From: Alistipes sp.
GTDB taxonomy: Bacteria > Bacteroidota > Bacteroidia > Bacteroidales > Rikenellaceae
Length of the DNA stretch: 22,399 bases
Direction: 5' to 3'
NCBI GenBank assembly: GCA_022511355.1
Contig: JAFLRS010000011.1
Location: 1 to 22,399, forward strand
Translations under genes and position numbers: made by a program
Part shown: one piece after another, positions 1 to 7,654 of the stretch
How the letters are laid out: the number at the start of each line of letters is the position of its first letter
How positions within the stretch are numbered: position 1 is the stretch's first letter
The notes under the pieces: model-generated
Told to the model about the DNA's origin: nothing
What the model saw: only the letters and a program-made list of their open reading frames with translations
Databases searched by the model: none

Positions 1-2027
1 CGGTGCTGTACTATCCGCTCGATTCGTGGTTCATCCGCACGACGGCTCTGCGCGACCGCATGATAGAACTTAACGGCACCATTCGCTGGAAGCCCGAATA
101 TACCGGTTCGGGCCGATTCGGCAAGTGGCTCGAGGGATTGGTGGACTGGAATCTTTCGCGTTCGCGATTCTGGGGCACGCCTCTGCCCATATGGGCCGAC
201 GAAGAGCGTACCGAACTCAAATGCATAGGTTCGGCCGAAGAGCTTGTGGCCGAAATCGAAAAGTCGATAGCCGCAGGCTTCATGACCGAAAACCCCTACA
301 GGAATTTCAAACCCGGAGATATGTCGGACGAGAACTATTCGACCGACAACATCGACCTGCACAAACCCTATGTGGACAACATCGTATTGGTGTCGTCGAA
401 GGGACTGCCGATGCGCCGCGAAAGCGACCTTATCGACGTGTGGTTCGATTCGGGAGCCATGCCCTATGCGCAGCTGCACTACCCCTTCGAGAATGCGGAC
501 AAGTTCTCCGACGTATTCCCCGCCGACTTCATCGCCGAGGGCGTCGATCAGACCCGCGGATGGTTCTTCACGCTGCACGCCATAGCGGTAATGCTTTTCG
601 ATTCGGTGGCCTTCAAGAATATAATCTCGAACGGTCTGGTACTCGACAAGAACGGCAACAAGATGTCGAAACGTCTGGGCAATGCGGTGGACCCCTTCGA
701 GGTTCTCGACAAATACGGTCCCGATGCCGTTCGCTGGTACATGATTTCGAATTCGCAGCCGTGGGACAACCTCAAGTTCGACACCGAAGGCGTGGATGAA
801 GTGCGACGCAAATTCTTCGGCACGCTCTACAACACCTATTCGTTCTTCGCCCTCTACGCCAACGTGGATGGATTCACGGGCCGCGAAGAGCAGATTCCTC
901 TGGCCGAACGGCCCGAAATCGACCGCTGGATAATCTCGCTGCTCAACACCCTCACCGCCGAGGTTACACGTTCGCTCGAGAATTACGACCCCACGCCTGC
1001 GGCACGCGCCATACAGGATTTCGTGGGCGAGAATCTGTCGAACTGGTATGTCCGGCTCAACCGCAAACGCTTCTGGGGCGGCACTATGGACCGCGACAAA
1101 CTCGCTGCGTATCAGACCCTCTACACCTGTCTCGATACGGTGGCGCGACTCTCGGCGCCGTTCGCTCCGTTTATCGCCGACCGCATATTCCGCGACCTCA
1201 ACGCCGTCAGCGGACAGGACAACAGCGGCTCCGTACACCTCTCGACCTTCCCCAAAGCCGACACCGCAGCCGTGGACAAATCGCTCGAGGATATGATGTC
1301 GCTGGCACAGCGCATATCGTCGATGGTGCTGGCTCTGCGACGCAAGGTCAATATCAAAGTGCGTCAGCCGCTCACCAAGATTCTGGTGCCCGTACTCGAC
1401 CCCGAAACCGCAGGACATATCCGCGCCGTCGAGAATCTTATCAAGAGCGAAGTCAATATCAAGGAGATAGAACTCATCGAGAAGACCGCCGGACTCATCA
1501 CCAAACGCATAAAACCCAACTTCAAGGCTTTGGGTCCCCGCTACGGCCGCTACATGAAGCAGATTGCCGCAATGGTGGCTCAGTTCGGTCAGGAACAGAT
1601 TGCCGAAGTGGAGAACGGAACCCTTACCCACATCGAAATCGAGGGTCAGCGCATAGATTTCACCCTCGCCGATTTCGAAATCACCTCGGAGGATATGCCG
1701 GGCTGGCTCGTGGCTTCGGAGGGCAAACTCACCGTCGCTCTCGACATCACCGTCACCGAAGAACTGCGGCGTGAAGGTGTGGCCCGCGAATTGATAAACC
1801 GTATTCAGAATATCCGCAAGGATTCGGGATTGGAGGTTACGGACAAAATCAGGGTCGAAATCGAAGCTTCGGCCGCCGTCACCGACGCCGTGGCCGAATA
1901 TGCAGGTTACATAGGTTCGCAGACCCTCGCCACAAGCGTGGAGTGTGCGGCCGAACCCGCAGGAGCCTTCGTCGTTGAAAGCGAAATAGACGAAACGCCG
2001 CTACGTATAGCAATAACGAAAATATAA
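1..2027 (+). CDS. ileS: Isoleucyl-tRNA synthetase, C-terminal part (5' end outside window)
   Basis: Cytoplasmic class I synthetase that charges tRNA-Ile. The reading frame is open at the left edge, and about 675 residues are visible of a protein usually around 1,100 long in this group. The WNLSRSRFWGTPLPIW segment (visible residues 49-64) matches the conserved catalytic-core motif, and DVWFDSGAMP (145-154) follows. The KMSKS-type loop is KMSKR at 220-224. After it come the anticodon-binding helical region and a tail (about 500-620) of the DUF5915 type found in eukaryote-like IleRS. The HIGH motif and most of the editing domain lie upstream of the window. A DksA/TraR-family gene follows after about 150 bases, an order familiar from Bacteroidales. 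No frameshift is seen. Confidence 0.97.
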   Translation, partial: VLYYPLDSWFIRTTALRDRMIELNGTIRWKPEYTGSGRFGKWLEGLVDWNLSRSRFWGTPLPIWADEERTELKCIGSAEELVAEIEKSIAAGFMTENPYRNFKPGDMSDENYSTDNIDLHKPYVDNIVLVSSKGLPMRRESDLIDVWFDSGAMPYAQLHYPFENADKFSDVFPADFIAEGVDQTRGWFFTLHAIAVMLFDSVAFKNIISNGLVLDKNGNKMSKRLGNAVDPFEVLDKYGPDAVRWYMISNSQPWDNLKFDTEGVDEVRRKFFGTLYNTYSFFALYANVDGFTGREEQIPLAERPEIDRWIISLLNTLTAEVTRSLENYDPTPAARAIQDFVGENLSNWYVRLNRKRFWGGTMDRDKLAAYQTLYTCLDTVARLSAPFAPFIADRIFRDLNAVSGQDNSGSVHLSTFPKADTAAVDKSLEDMMSLAQRISSMVLALRRKVNIKVRQPLTKILVPVLDPETAGHIRAVENLIKSEVNIKEIELIEKTAGLITKRIKPNFKALGPRYGRYMKQIAAMVAQFGQEQIAEVENGTLTHIEIEGQRIDFTLADFEITSEDMPGWLVASEGKLTVALDITVTEELRREGVARELINRIQNIRKDSGLEVTDKIRVEIEASAAVTDAVAEYAGYIGSQTLATSVECAAEPAGAFVVESEIDETPLRIAITKI

Positions 2028-2123
2028 AAATGCCGAATACGATTATATATTATGGTGCATTAAGGTATATAAGCGCGTTTCTGAAAAACCTCTGATACAA
2101 CATCCGATTTTTTCAATAAAAGA

Positions 2124-2154
2124 TTTGGATATCGGTAAATTTTGCGTAACTTTA
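2124..2154 (+). promoter_or_regulatory. Bacteroidetes-type promoter for the DksA-like gene
   Basis: TTTG at 2124-2127 is followed 19 bases later by TAACTTTA at 2147-2154, which matches the TAnnTTTG -7 consensus at 5 of 6 fixed positions. The predicted transcript start, about 7 bases downstream, leaves a leader of some 20-25 bases before the ATG at 2184. The gene may therefore be transcribed on its own as well as from ileS. Confidence 0.45.
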
Positions 2155-2183
2155 CGATTCGACAAGCTAAAAAGTACGAAATT

Positions 2184-2573
2184 ATGGCAGAGATTGAAAA
2201 AACGAGATACAGCGACGATGAACTCGAAGAGTTTCGTCAGGTGATTCTGCAGAAGCTCGAGGCGGCCAAAGCCGACTACGATATGCTGCGCTCGACCATT
2301 ACCCACACCTCCTCGAACGACACCGAGGATACTTCGCCCACCTACAAGGTACTCGAAGAGGGTGCCTCGACGCTCTCCAAAGAGGAGAACGGACGTCTGG
2401 CCACGCATCAGCTGAAATTTATCCGCAATCTGGAAATGGCGCTCATCCGCATCGAGAACAAAACCTACGGCATCTGCAAAACCACGGGTAAACTCATTCC
2501 GCGCGAACGTCTGCTGCGCGTGCCTCACGCAACCGAATGCATCGAGGCCAAAGAAGGACGCAACAGAAGGTAA
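2184..2573 (+). CDS. DksA/TraR-family protein with a reduced zinc finger
   Basis: A 129-residue protein of the TraR/DksA family. Members usually bind the RNA polymerase secondary channel or act as small regulators. Residues 10-90 are charged and helical (coiled-coil hairpin), followed by the family tail YGICKTTGKLIPRERL (95-110) and VPHATECIEAK (113-123). The classical zinc finger has four cysteines, but here only C98 and C119 remain, so zinc binding is doubtful; such reduction is common in Bacteroidetes homologues. The ATG at 2184 was chosen because the family alignment begins there and the promoter lies just upstream. The gene follows ileS, but lspA, often next in Bacteroidales, is absent; a terminator comes instead. 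Its precise function in this phylum is uncertain. Confidence 0.85.
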   Translation: MAEIEKTRYSDDELEEFRQVILQKLEAAKADYDMLRSTITHTSSNDTEDTSPTYKVLEEGASTLSKEENGRLATHQLKFIRNLEMALIRIENKTYGICKTTGKLIPRERLLRVPHATECIEAKEGRNRR

Positions 2574-2600
2574 CCTCGCACGCGTAAATATGTAAAAAAG

Positions 2601-2631
2601 AAGAATCCGGGAAATCGGATTCTTTTTTTTT
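2601..2631. terminator. Two-way intrinsic terminator between the DksA-like gene and the symporter
   Basis: A perfect 9-bp stem, AAGAATCCG (2601-2609) with CGGATTCTT (2616-2624), encloses a 6-base loop. A T run reaches 2631 on the plus strand, and an A run at 2594-2599 supplies U's for the minus-strand transcript. It sits exactly between two converging genes and touches the stop codon of the minus-strand gene. Confidence 0.9.
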
Positions 2632-4055
2632 CAGACTCGTTTTATCATCAATTCGTCGCGAATCTTTTTCATTCGCTGCGAGGTCAGCGGATAGAAGCTC
2701 ACAAAGAGCAGCGACAGCAGAGCCACCGCCGCCGGCAGCAATCCCATAACCGCCCGCACCCACATCAATGCCGATTCGCTCTGCACGGCATCGGCAGCCG
2801 TATTGTAGCCCACAGCCGCCAGAATGGCCGTAACGGCCGAACCGCCCACGGCTCCGCCGAACTTCTGGGCCATCGACGACGACGAGAATATCAGACCCGT
2901 CGATACGGTTTCGAACTTCAGTTCGGCATAGTCGGCGATGTCGGCATACATACTCCACACCAACGGCGCGACTATTCCCGTAACGACCGAAATCACCACC
3001 TGAAGCAGCATCATGCCCCAATATCCGGCCGGAGTGCAGGGCACGAAGAAGAAAGCGACGCTCAACACCGCCAGCACGGCAAGACTCACGATGAAAGTGC
3101 TTTTTTTGCCGGCCCGACGGGTTATGGCCGGAGTCATCGACACGCCCGCCATATTGGCAACCTCGCCCACGGCGAAGAATATGCCCGCATAGAAGAGCAG
3201 TTCGCCCGAGAAGAGAGGCAGTGCGGCTCCCTCGCCCACGACGCTCGCAAAGAAGAAGGGACCCACGGTATAGCGCACGGCATTGAAGAAGTTGAAGAAG
3301 AGTACGCCGCCGAGCAGAATCCACCACGGAGCGTTTCTGAAGAGCGAACCGAGGTCGGAGGCCACCGAACTGGTTTTGGGTGCCGTTTTCACCGTTTCGC
3401 GCGTGAGGGCGAAGGTGAGCAGGAACAGCACGGCACAGCATACGGCCACCACAATCATGGCATACTGCCACGAGGCGGAGTCATTGACCGCGACATCGAG
3501 TCCGCGCAGGCGGTTGAACATTCGGCACAAAGGCTCCCAGCCCGCCAGCACGATGAAACTGCCGCCATAGGCAAAGAACATTCTGAAGGATGAAAAGACG
3601 GTCTTTTCGTCGGAATCGTTGGTCATCACGCCGAGCATCGCCCCGTAGGGGACGTTTATGGCGGTGTAGACGGTCATCATCAGTATGTAGGTCGCATAGG
3701 CCCATATGCGTTTCCATTCGTAGGCGGCATCGGGCGTGGTGAAGAGCAGCACGCCGCACACGGCAAAAGGCAGTGCGCACCACAACAGATAGGGTCGGTA
3801 TTTGCCCCAGCGGGTGGAGGTACGGTCGGCGATAACGCCCATCATGGGGTCGGAGACGGCATCCCACACGCGGGTGAGAAGCATGAGGAATGTGGCATCG
3901 ACCAGACTCAGACCGAAAATCGTCGAGTAAAAGAACGGCAGATAGGCGGCGAAGACCTTCCAGAACATCGAGGAGGACATATCGCCCAATCCGTATCCGA
4001 CTTTGGCTGCAAGCGAGGAGTTGCGGAGGTTGTTTCGCAGGGTTTGGAGTTTCAT
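2631..4055 (-). CDS. MFS transporter of the GPH (MelB-like) sugar:cation symporter family
   Basis: A 474-residue inner-membrane transporter with about 12 hydrophobic helices. The glycoside-pentoside-hexuronide:cation symporter family shows in KVGYGLGDMSSSMFW (residues 18-32) near the N terminus and in the loop WDAVSDPMMGVIADRTSTRW, followed by GKYRPYLLW; this loop carries the family's conserved acidic and arginine residues. Length is normal and the frame is intact. Members take up disaccharides or glycosides with Na+ or H+; the sugar cannot be told from sequence. No clear promoter word lies directly upstream, and the TPR gene on the same strand ends about 80 bases before its start, so read-through past the hairpin at 4077-4113 is possible. 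No sugar-degrading gene lies immediately next to it. Confidence 0.92.
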   Translation of the reverse strand: MKLQTLRNNLRNSSLAAKVGYGLGDMSSSMFWKVFAAYLPFFYSTIFGLSLVDATFLMLLTRVWDAVSDPMMGVIADRTSTRWGKYRPYLLWCALPFAVCGVLLFTTPDAAYEWKRIWAYATYILMMTVYTAINVPYGAMLGVMTNDSDEKTVFSSFRMFFAYGGSFIVLAGWEPLCRMFNRLRGLDVAVNDSASWQYAMIVVAVCCAVLFLLTFALTRETVKTAPKTSSVASDLGSLFRNAPWWILLGGVLFFNFFNAVRYTVGPFFFASVVGEGAALPLFSGELLFYAGIFFAVGEVANMAGVSMTPAITRRAGKKSTFIVSLAVLAVLSVAFFFVPCTPAGYWGMMLLQVVISVVTGIVAPLVWSMYADIADYAELKFETVSTGLIFSSSSMAQKFGGAVGGSAVTAILAAVGYNTAADAVQSESALMWVRAVMGLLPAAVALLSLLFVSFYPLTSQRMKKIRDELMIKRV

Positions 4056-4076
4056 GATTATAGATTCGTAACGATA

Positions 4077-4113
4077 AAGCGCGGATCGGCCCGATGTCGC
4101 CCGATCCGCGCTT
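4077..4113 (-). terminator. Strong hairpin after the TPR gene, weak terminator
   Basis: A perfect 13-bp inverted repeat, AAGCGCGGATCGG (4077-4089) with CCGATCCGCGCTT (4101-4113), has an 11-base loop. It lies 21 bases past the end of the TPR gene on the minus strand. Only TTA-type sequence follows the stem in that direction, so termination may be partial, letting some transcript continue into the symporter. Confidence 0.6.
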
Positions 4114-4134
4114 CGGATATATTTTTAATAAATA

Positions 4135-5082
4135 CTATTTCGTAAGGTCAGCGATGGACTTCTGCGCGGCATCGAGATTCGAACCGGAGGTCACCTTCTT
4201 GAGGTAAGCCACAGCCTTGTCCTTGTTCTCCTTCACGTTGTAGGCGGCACCCACGAGGAAGTAGATATCGCTGCGGTCGGCTTCATTGACCTGAGCATCG
4301 GCGCTCTCGTCGCCCAGTTCGATAACCTTGTCGTAGTTCTTCATGCCGTTGTATGCCTGCAAACGAACCTTGTGGGCAAGAGCATCGTAGGGATTGGCGG
4401 CGAGCATCGTCTCGGTCATCGACACGATACCGTCGTAATCGTTGGCAGCCTGCAATTTGGCAACCTCGTTGTTGGTGTAGAGGGCCATCATTTCGTTGGC
4501 TTTGTCGATAACCTCCTTATAGCGGTCGGGATTCATGCCGGCCAGATTGCGGTACACATCCATACCCTTTTCATACTCGCCCGATTCGCAGTAGCTCATG
4601 GCGAGGTTGAGAGCCATGTCGGTGTTGCGGGGGTTGGCCTCGTAACCCTTTGCGAATACGGCTGCGGCAGCTGCATAGTCCTTGTTGTTGAAGGCTTCGC
4701 CGCCCTGCACCTGATAAACCTTGGCAAGAGCTGCTTTGGCTTTGGTCTGGGTTTGTGTTTCGCCGTAGAGTTCGGCACGCTCCGAAGCGGTATTGAGATT
4801 TTCGACAGCGGCATTGTAATCCTTCTGACCCGCAGCCTTCAGACCCAGATTCAGATATCCGACGGGGATATATTTTTTGGCCGTAGCCACGCAGTTAAGC
4901 ACCGTGGGGTCTTCGGAATCCATGGCATCATCCACGAATTTGTCGAAGAGGTCCACAGCCGTCGAGAAATCTTTTCCCTGCATAGCCGCAACTCCGTCGT
5001 TGAACTGCTGAATCAAATCATTTTGTGCGTTTACGGCACACACGGTCATAAGAGCGACCGCCGCTAAAAACAACTTTTTCAT
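4135..5082 (-). CDS. Secreted tetratricopeptide-repeat protein
   Basis: A 315-residue protein with a Sec signal peptide (Lys-Lys, a hydrophobic core, then cleavage after the VNA of CAVNAQ, about residue 19), so it is probably periplasmic. The mature part is alpha-helical with several TPR-like units, for example AFNNKDYAAAAAVFAKGYEANP followed by TDMALNLAMSYCESGEYEKG, where small and aromatic residues recur at TPR spacing. TPR proteins act as binding scaffolds; no enzymatic motif is visible. It has its own promoter (5151-5181) inside the gap after tadA and a strong hairpin after its stop. Such proteins are common and highly expressed in Bacteroidales, but the partner and role are unknown. Confidence 0.85.
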   Translation of the reverse strand: MKKLFLAAVALMTVCAVNAQNDLIQQFNDGVAAMQGKDFSTAVDLFDKFVDDAMDSEDPTVLNCVATAKKYIPVGYLNLGLKAAGQKDYNAAVENLNTASERAELYGETQTQTKAKAALAKVYQVQGGEAFNNKDYAAAAAVFAKGYEANPRNTDMALNLAMSYCESGEYEKGMDVYRNLAGMNPDRYKEVIDKANEMMALYTNNEVAKLQAANDYDGIVSMTETMLAANPYDALAHKVRLQAYNGMKNYDKVIELGDESADAQVNEADRSDIYFLVGAAYNVKENKDKAVAYLKKVTSGSNLDAAQKSIADLTK

Positions 5083-5150
5083 TTTTACACGTTTTTTATT
5101 GTTCGTAACCTGTTTTGCTTCTGTCGGTTTGCGGAACCCGTTCCGCTCTG

Positions 5151-5181
5151 CAAATTTATGCCTTTTTATCGTTATTTCAAA
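5151..5181 (-). promoter_or_regulatory. Bacteroidetes-type promoter of the TPR gene
   Basis: On the minus strand, TTTG (complement of 5178-5181) is followed after 19 bases by TAAATTTG (complement of 5151-5158), a full match to the -33/-7 consensus. The predicted start near 5144 gives a leader of about 60 bases. The -33 element lies within 2 bases of the tadA stop codon. Confidence 0.7.
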
Positions 5182-5182
5182 A

Positions 5183-5650
5183 TTATAGCCTCAAATCGGC
5201 GAAAAAACCTCTTACAAGCTCTTCGCACTCTTGCGCCAGCACGCCCGATTCGACCACGGTTTTCGGATGCAGGATGGCACCTCCCACGGTGGTGTATCCC
5301 CGTTTCGGGTCGGAGGCTCCGTATACTAACCGTCCCACCTGACTCCACGCAACGGCACCTGCGCACATGGGGCACGGTTCGACCGTAACATAGAGCGTGC
5401 ATTCGTTGAGATACTTGCCTCCCAGCGTCGCCGAAGCCGCCGTCACGGCCTGCAGTTCGGCATGAGCCGTGGCATCGCAGAGCGTCTCGACCAGATTATG
5501 ACCCCGGCCTACGACCGCTCCGCCGGCCGCAATCACCGCCCCGATGGGCACCTCTCCTTCACTTAACGCTTTGCGGGCCTCATTTATTGCGAGCCTCATC
5601 ATTTTTTCGTCGAGACTCCTCTGCTCCTCGCGCGACAACCTTTCCGTCAT
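5183..5650 (-). CDS. tadA: tRNA-specific adenosine deaminase (TadA-type nucleoside deaminase)
   Basis: A 155-residue cytidine-deaminase-fold enzyme that converts adenosine 34 of tRNA-Arg (ACG anticodon) to inosine. Zinc ligands and the catalytic acid are visible: H63 and E65 in the HAE of TAHAELQAV, and C93 and C96 in EPCPMCAG. The EGEVPIGAVI segment (31-40) and the segment around GRLVYGASDPKRG are typical. The frame is open further upstream to 5839, but the homologous region begins at the ATG at 5650, with a promoter -7 word at 5671-5678, so the longer start is rejected. Length agrees with bacterial TadA. It is divergent from the aspS remnant. Confidence 0.93.
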   Translation of the reverse strand: MTERLSREEQRSLDEKMMRLAINEARKALSEGEVPIGAVIAAGGAVVGRGHNLVETLCDATAHAELQAVTAASATLGGKYLNECTLYVTVEPCPMCAGAVAWSQVGRLVYGASDPKRGYTTVGGAILHPKTVVESGVLAQECEELVRGFFADLRL

Positions 5651-5670
5651 AAACCGTTCCTTTTCTGTCG

Positions 5671-5678
5671 CAAAAGTA
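5671..5678 (-). promoter_or_regulatory. -7 element upstream of tadA
   Basis: The complement reads TACTTTTG, a full match to TAnnTTTG, 20 bases before the tadA ATG. No TTTG was found at the usual spacing upstream, so only half of the promoter is supported. Confidence 0.45.
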
Positions 5679-5698
5679 TGCAATATTCGCGAAAATAG

Positions 5699-5729
5699 TT
5701 CGCCAATTCGTGCAAAATAACTAATTTTG
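5699..5729 (+). promoter_or_regulatory. Probable promoter of the aspS remnant
   Basis: TAATTTTG at 5722-5729 is a perfect -7 match. TTCG at 5699-5702, 19 bases upstream, is a 3-of-4 match to the -33 word. It would start a transcript near 5736 that runs through the truncated aspS to the terminator at 5981-6021. Confidence 0.45.
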
Positions 5730-5824
5730 CGGGTAAAATGACACCGACGCCTGCCGGCATCCGGCACAAAAGCCTCCCGCACGGACGTCGGACCAAGAGC
5801 TAAAAAACCAAAATTCAACGCGAT

Positions 5825-5956
5825 ATGTACAGAACTCACACGTGCGGCCAGCTGAGGGCCGAAAACGTAAATCAGACGGTCACGCTTGCAGGCTGGGTGC
5901 AGAAGGTGCGCAATCTGGGGGCGATGACATTCCTCGACCTCAAGCCCGCAGAGTAA
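5825..5956 (+). pseudogene. aspS: Truncated aspartyl-tRNA synthetase (first ~39 codons only)
   Basis: The frame starts at ATG 5825 and encodes MYRTHTCGQL, then VTLAGWVQKVRN and GAMTFLDL. This is the N terminus of the anticodon-binding OB fold of bacterial AspRS, which normally begins MYRTH(T/Y)CGEL and continues GWV..R..GG..F.DLRDR. After residue 39 the similarity stops, and KPAE plus TAA closes the frame at 43 residues instead of about 590. The retained part shows no frameshift or stop. Promoter-like words precede it and a terminator follows within 25 bases, so it looks like a gene with most of its body deleted, or a partial duplicate. KPAE-stop could be the original C-terminal end joined in frame, but that is speculation. 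It cannot charge tRNA, so a complete aspS must exist elsewhere. Confidence 0.8.
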
Positions 5957-5980
5957 CTCCGCAAGGAATGGTCCGCATAC

Positions 5981-6021
5981 GCAAAACCTCTGTCATCGTT
6001 GCAGAGGTTTTGCTTTTTTTT
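5981..6021 (+). terminator. Intrinsic terminator after the aspS remnant
   Basis: A perfect 12-bp stem, GCAAAACCTCTG (5981-5992) with CAGAGGTTTTGC (6002-6013), encloses a 9-base loop and is followed by eight T's (6014-6021). It may be the original aspS terminator. Confidence 0.92.
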
Positions 6022-6023
6022 AT

Positions 6024-6077
6024 TACATTTGCACACGGTTGATATCTTTACGCATTGCAGACGGGTTACGGCAATGC
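6024..6077 (+). promoter_or_regulatory. Possible promoter and leader hairpin before the polyferredoxin gene
   Basis: TACATTTG (6024-6031) fits TAnnTTTG exactly, and TATCTTTA (6043-6050) fits all but the last base. Neither has a good TTTG at the expected distance. Just downstream, GCATTGC (6052-6058) pairs with GCAATGC (6071-6077) around a 12-base loop, within the leader of the ATG at 6104. The promoter position and any function of the hairpin are uncertain. Confidence 0.35.
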
Positions 6078-6103
6078 AAAACGAAAAATAAACTTTTAAT
6101 AAA

Positions 6104-7639
6104 ATGTTGAGAAAAATTCGAATCGGAGCGGCACTGCTGTGCTTTACCGCCATTACGCTGCTGTTCCTCGATTTCACGGGCACCGTTCATGCATGGTTCG
6201 GGTGGCTCGCAAAGGTGCAGCTGCTGCCCGCATTGCTTGCGGCCAACTTCGCGGTGGTAGCCCTGCTCGTCGTTCTGACGCTGCTGTTCGGCCGCATCTA
6301 CTGTTCGGTGATATGTCCGCTCGGCGTCATGCAGGACCTCTTCGCAGCCGCAGGACGGCGCGCCAGGAAAAACCGCTACTCATACTCTCCGGCCATTTCG
6401 TGGCTGCGATGGCTCATGCTGGCCGTATTCACCGGAGCCATGATTGCCGGAGGTTCGCTCCTCATACACAAAGCGGCTCTGCTCATCGCTCCATACAGCG
6501 CCTACGGACGCATAGCGGCCAATCTGCTGGCTCCGCTCTGGCAGCTGGCCAACAACGCACTCGCATTAATCGCCGAACGCATCGACAGCTACGCCTTCTA
6601 CAGCGTCGATGTGTGGATGAAGAGTCTGGCTTCGCTCGCAACCGCCCTCGCAACCCTCTTCGGAGTGGGTTTCCTCGCATGGCGCAACGGCCGTACATGG
6701 TGCAATACGGTGTGCCCCGTGGGCACGATGCTGGGCGTACTCTCGAAATACTCCCTCTTCCGTGTGACCATCGACACCGACCGATGCAACGGCTGCGGAC
6801 TCTGCGCCCGCAACTGCAAAGCCGCCTGCATAGATTCGAAACGGCATGAAATCGACTATTCGCGCTGCGTGGCCTGCATGGACTGTCTGGGCAAATGCCG
6901 TCAGAATGCAATATTCTACGAACCCCGACCCGTAACCAAAGCCTTCGAGAAGGCCGACCGCATAAAAGCCGAACGCGAAAGAGCCGAAAAGAACGAAACG
7001 AACGAACAGGGAATGTCGCGACGCGCATTCCTCACCGTCACCGCCGCCATGGCCGCTTCGGGCGCTCTGCGTGCGCAGGAGAAACACGTGGACGGAGGTC
7101 TGGCCGCAATCGAGCGGAAGAAGATTCCCGACCGCGCAACACGCATCGTGCCCGCCGGAGCCCGCAGTCTGCGCAACTTCACCGCTCACTGCACCTCGTG
7201 TCAGCTCTGCGTTTCGGCCTGCCCGAACGGAGTTCTGCGTCCCTCGTCGCGGCTCGAATCGCTGATGCTCCCCGAAATGTCCTACGAACGCGGTTACTGC
7301 CGGCCCGAATGCACCCGCTGTTCGGAGGTCTGCCCCACAAGCGCAATATCGCGCATCGATGCCGCCGACAAATCCTCGATACAAATCGGACACGCCGTGT
7401 GGGTAAAGGAGAATTGCGTGCCTCTGCGCGACGGCGTCAGCTGCGGCAACTGTGCGCGTCACTGTCCGTCGGGAGCCATAACCATGGTGCCGGTCGAGGC
7501 CGGCAACCAAAGCTCGCCTCAAATTCCGGTCATCAACACCGAACGCTGCATAGGCTGCGGTGCGTGCGAAAATCTGTGTCCCGCACGACCCATAGGCGCC
7601 ATCTACGTCGAAGGACACGAAAATCACAGAACGATTTAG
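6104..7639 (+). CDS. NapH-NapG-like membrane polyferredoxin fusion with internal Tat motif
   Basis: A 511-residue membrane electron-transfer protein. Residues 1-200 hold about 4-5 hydrophobic helices and the two NapH/CcoG-type motifs FGRIYCSVICPLG (62-74) and WCNTVCPVGT (199-208). Two 4Fe-4S motifs follow: C228/231/234/238 and C255/258/261/265. A charged linker (278-302) leads to SRRAFL (305-310) and an alanine-rich hydrophobic stretch ending ALRAQ, which looks like a twin-arginine signal inside the chain. The rest is NapG-like, with cysteine clusters near 363-373, 399-410, 438-454 and 482-492, giving about six clusters in all. NapH/NapG pass electrons from quinol to periplasmic reductases; here they appear as one protein. 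No napA-type reductase is nearby, and the next gene, 15 bases on, is an exported aldo/keto reductase, the likely partner (inference). Confidence 0.88.
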   Translation: MLRKIRIGAALLCFTAITLLFLDFTGTVHAWFGWLAKVQLLPALLAANFAVVALLVVLTLLFGRIYCSVICPLGVMQDLFAAAGRRARKNRYSYSPAISWLRWLMLAVFTGAMIAGGSLLIHKAALLIAPYSAYGRIAANLLAPLWQLANNALALIAERIDSYAFYSVDVWMKSLASLATALATLFGVGFLAWRNGRTWCNTVCPVGTMLGVLSKYSLFRVTIDTDRCNGCGLCARNCKAACIDSKRHEIDYSRCVACMDCLGKCRQNAIFYEPRPVTKAFEKADRIKAERERAEKNETNEQGMSRRAFLTVTAAMAASGALRAQEKHVDGGLAAIERKKIPDRATRIVPAGARSLRNFTAHCTSCQLCVSACPNGVLRPSSRLESLMLPEMSYERGYCRPECTRCSEVCPTSAISRIDAADKSSIQIGHAVWVKENCVPLRDGVSCGNCARHCPSGAITMVPVEAGNQSSPQIPVINTERCIGCGACENLCPARPIGAIYVEGHENHRTI

Positions 7640-7654
7640 CGGAAAACCACACAC

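Noticed and set aside
5651..5839. Longer 218-residue start for tadA
   Set aside because: The extra residues have no family similarity and overlap the divergent promoters; ATG 5650 fits TadA length.
6022..6103. Possible riboswitch before the redox block
   Set aside because: The 82-base gap has a promoter-like word and one 7-bp hairpin; this is too short and simple for a known micronutrient riboswitch.
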